Origin: Sthenelais limicola
Taxonomy: Eukaryota; Annelida; Polychaeta; Phyllodocida; Sigalionidae
Direction of reading: 5' to 3'
DNA: 64,000 nt
Assembly: GCA_942159475.1 (NCBI GenBank)
Contig: OW804094.1
Coordinates: 129,690,755 to 129,754,754 of the forward strand
The notes under the pieces are model-generated. The model was not told the DNA's origin and searched no databases. It saw nothing but the letters and a program-made list of their open reading frames with translations. The position numbers and the translations under genes were made by a program. Numbering within the stretch: the stretch's first letter is position 1; each line of letters starts with the position of its first letter. This document shows, piece after piece, positions 60,868 through 64,000 of the stretch.

Positions 60868-61004
60868 CAGTCTAGTCTCAGAGTTGAGAGAGTCCCTCCA
60901 AACTGAGGGAAGGCCTCTCACTCCAAACCGCATTCTGTCATTAGGACGTCTATACTCCAGGGCCAGGTAAGTCATTAGCGTAGATATTTCTCTCACTCTG
61001 ACTG
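60868..61004 (-). mobile_element. MITE-A family, shortened copy, inverted
   Basis: It begins CAGTCTAGTCTCAGAG, then GTTGAGAGAGTCCCTCCAAA, then CTGAGGGAAGGCCTCTCAC and CATTAGGACGTCTATACTCC. The far end is degenerate (CTCTGACTG). About 137 bases. Confidence 0.75.
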
Positions 61005-61353
61005 GATACTATGTGGATTATAGGCTATTTATATTTATATTCTCGAAAGTTGATAAGATATTTATATCTAAACATATAATGCTCAGCTGTATACGCAAGT
61101 GATAAGGAGATATCTTTTTGTTTGACTTTCCACCCACGTACATTGCCTCGTATAGATCCAATTTGGACGTCATAGATAGAGGTTTATCTCACGCACTTGA
61201 GTTCAGGTGTGTCTCTTTTGGTGCTCTGAGATAACGATTAGGTCTGACATCCATACATAAATACGTCATGTTCGTTGTGAAATAACCATCAAGACTACAA
61301 TTTCTAACCCGCATAATTTAAATAAAGAAACGGCGCGTTAGTTCAAAGCAAGA

Positions 61354-61515
61354 CAGTCTAGGCTCAGGGCCTCTCAGATCAGATTAGAATGGCCTACTGC
61401 GTTAATGGCTTTCCCAGCCGAGGAGTAGGCGTCCTAATGGGATTATAATGCGGTTGTGAGAGCGAGAGGCCTTCCCTCAGCTTGGAGGAACTCTCTCAAC
61501 TCTGAGCCTAGATTG
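61354..61515 (+). mobile_element. MITE-A family, short full-length copy
   Basis: It begins CAGTCTAGGCTCAGGGCCTC and ends CTCTGAGCCTAGATTG, the best-preserved termini in the window. The interior has TCAGATCAGATTAGAATGG, GCGTTAATGGCTTTCCCAGC, GTCCTAATGGGATTATAATG and CGAGAGGCCTTCCCTCAG. About 162 bases. Confidence 0.85.
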
Positions 61516-64000
61516 AAGATACTGTTTCACTCAGTACAAAGGGTCAACTTCTGGGACATATATTTCCAAGTGTTATTAAGATTCAGGGTAATTTAAGAAC
61601 AACATGGGCATGTTCGAGAAAGGTTGAAAATCTTTATCTCCCCAGACAAATGATTCATCGCTTCAAATGAAATGTCAGCGGTTTATCTTTCATTGTAATA
61701 ACTTCCAACACACACCACACCTAGATCGCACTGGCTCTTGAAGTTTAGGGATGAAAAAAAAAGAGGCCAAAGTCTGGGCGTTCTATATATTGACAGCAAA
61801 CTTGCACGGTATACAAGCGTTCTTTCAACTCCCACAGGTTCGCACTCTGTTGGCATGGTTCAACGAAGCTCCGCTTTATCTTTTTGTTGCCGCCAATCAG
61901 CTATGTTTTTTGTTGTTTAATTTATCGACTTATTCCTAGATATAGGAGAAAAATAGGTCGATCCCTGATTCTGCATGTTTTACCTTTCTATTCACGCCAT
62001 CACACGTTGACAGGAGTTGTCCCAAACGTCGAATATAAGCATCGCACCCTTTCAGTTATGAATGAAATATGAATGCGATTTATTTTGCTTTTCTTTCCAC
62101 CCTTTTATAGATACGATTGTGCGTTAAACAAAGGCGCGCATACAAATAAGTTGGAGAATAAATAATAACGCTGGGACATGTTACACGAATGGTTATTGGT
62201 GTAGCTTGGAGGCAGTTACATGGGTGCACCTGGCAAGAATGATCAAAACAAAAAACTTGGCTTGGTGATCCATGGCCTATGGTTACTGCAACCATGGATA
62301 TAGCTGCCCACCTGTCTCGCACCACATTAACCTGAGAGACCTTGATTACCATAATATAGTGACGCGCAGTTTCAAATTTGGACTAGGACTCCCCCTCCTG
62401 CTGTTGGAACGCGATATTGACACAGTTGTTTTATGCCATCCCCCTCATAATTAGTAGGTTAACTGTTTCAGATATAAAAGTAATGCAACAGAATTGGGGA
62501 TGCCATTTTAATTTAATCATTCATATATAGTTATTTCTCATAAGCAATTTTCCAATCAATGGTCACATAGGATCCAAGTTAAAGAAATCAAGCTAACTGG
62601 TCCTTTGGGTCGTGTTCCAATGATCATTTCCACTCGATCGTGTGCCTGAATTCATGTACTGGCCAGTCCAATGCCTCTCCCAACCCTTCCCCATTATGTA
62701 CCGGACACACCCACATGCACCACGCGGTGTCTTATCAGAAAAGAGTACGCCTCGTTTACTCTTTTTATCAGCTGGGCGTGTCCCTTCCTTCATTGTTTAT
62801 GGAATAATTCCCTATTATCTCTACGTATCTGAAGGATTTGATGGATTGGCTCGAGCGCATTTATCTAAACATTCTGAAATGAATTCGCTCCGTCACTTCC
62901 ATTCCGAGGGAAAAGTGTTCAGATATTTCAACAAGATCAGATATTTCAACAAGGTGGAGTTAAGCATACAACGCACGACCCCATTCGCAAATCCGTTTAT
63001 AAAGGCGTGTCATATACATTGCAGGCGTAATTGAGATGGTTACTATCCACCCAAACAAGGTATAAACAACTTGTCCAACAGCAATAATCCCTTAAGAACG
63101 AAAATCACCTAGCAATGCCAATGCACTGTTTGGTGCCTCGAGTCCATCAGGCTTGCACCCACGCACGTTACTCAATCGCTATATTACATTTGTAGTTTAG
63201 ATCCTCACCGTGCTTAGCGCATTCACTCAATGCTTCAGGCTTCCAGCACTTGAAAGCTTTGAAGGGCCAATATCATAATGGTGTTTTGTCAACGATAGTC
63301 TGTAAATGATATTCAATAACACACCTGTCATGTCTGGTGTAAATACAATCGGTGCGGTCCATAAAGTACCTAACATTTATGACTCCATGTCTTGGCACTA
63401 TCATCTAAGCAAATGATCGCAATTTGTAACGCGTGGTACCTTTATCATCGCGCCTTTATTGATTGCTTATCGAAACTGCGAGGGAAGTATAAATAGAGAC
63501 ATGGCAATTCAAGCTTTTACGACGTGATTGTTCAATAAGGAATAAGTACAGGTACGGTATACATGTATACCTTTGAATAGAATGTCCACAAGCACAGAAC
63601 AAGTCTCCTTCTTTGACATAGAGCCATAACGTTGAAAGCAAACATATGTCTTTGTTAATGACCTTATTTATTATGGACGTTTAGGCACTGTGTGCCATCC
63701 CACAATGGCAAAACAAATGAATGCAAACAAAGAAAATCAGGTCGCTTGAAACGCTTGTTCTTGTTCCAGATGTGGATCAATATAGGCCTGACAGTTGACA
63801 TACAAGGTGCAAGGGGTACATAGGGGTATTTAAAGCAACCCACTCAATTGCTTAGACATGTAACATCCATTTATTTAAGAGGGAACCCGCCCTCCTATAC
63901 ACACTTCCTTGACCCTAAAGTCAAAATAAATCCCATGTCGACGAGGTTTTCCTCTATGGGTGAAGTGCATAACTTCCTAGAACAGGATTTGACCTATGCT
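61516..64000. other. Gene-poor stretch at the right edge
   Basis: The longest frame in the window (62642-63034, 130 codons) contains a small internal duplication (AGATATTTCAACAAG twice) and no domain, and is not called. A TATA-like GTATAAATAG lies at about 63487 on the plus strand without a supported transcript. Confidence 0.4.

Noticed and set aside
62642..63034. Longest open frame in the window (130 codons, plus strand)
   Set aside because: This length is expected by chance in 64 kb of AT-rich DNA. There is no domain, splice or poly(A) context, and it contains a small DNA duplication out of keeping with a folded protein.
63480..63560. Promoter at GTATAAATAG with donor-like ACAGGTACGG downstream
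   Set aside because: A single TATA-like word without initiator, CCAAT or a coding partner before the window ends.

Overview
The window is nuclear DNA of an animal, most likely a marine invertebrate bilaterian (inference; the species cannot be named). It is AT-rich. No open frame reaches 150 codons. The only recognisable protein family is split by GT-AG introns, and the rest is dominated by short non-autonomous repeats, microsatellites and long gene-poor stretches. Nothing resembles a bacterial, organellar or viral genome.

Region 1 (about 1.6-19.3 kb) holds the one clear gene family: three related genes for small single-domain beta-trefoil (R-type, ricin-B-like) lectins. Copy 1 (+, exons between 1672 and 3660) and copy 2 (+, coding 11264-14445, with a TATA promoter and leader exon at 7287-7412) lie in tandem. 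Copy 3 (-, exons between 19319 and 18194) is inverted. Exon joins were read by hand. All three share a phase-1 intron at the same place in the fold and the typical three QxW-type motifs. They differ in the first intron: phase 0 in copy 1, phase 2 and six residues earlier in copy 3, absent in copy 2. The first residues of copies 1 and 3 lie on upstream exons that were not found.

Region 2 (about 20-31 kb) is repeat territory. It has two families of miniature inverted-repeat elements, called here MITE-A (about 140-210 bp, termini CAGTCTAGGCTCAGAG) and MITE-B (about 200-230 bp, termini GCGTCAGAAAATGTACAAT), with further copies elsewhere in the window. It also holds a 570-bp element at 29.4-30.0 kb with 50-bp inverted termini, packed with GATATC, embedded in related 20-22-bp degenerate arrays.

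Region 3 (about 31-64 kb) is a gene-poor expanse with no protein family recognised. It carries purine/pyrimidine microsatellites, more MITE-A copies, a 32-bp inverted repeat pair (50.8/51.4 kb), and a GC-rich promoter-like patch at 41.4-41.65 kb just upstream of a possible 75-residue membrane micropeptide. A single possible terminal coding exon lies at 45.59 kb. It could be a large intron or a regulatory desert; the sequence alone does not decide.

No tRNA, rRNA, CRISPR, operon or prokaryote-like system was found. The most distinctive unexplained structures are the GATATC element, the two MITE families, and the 133-bp tandem repeat at 0.65-0.95 kb with nine copies of TGAGGTCA/TGACCTCA.
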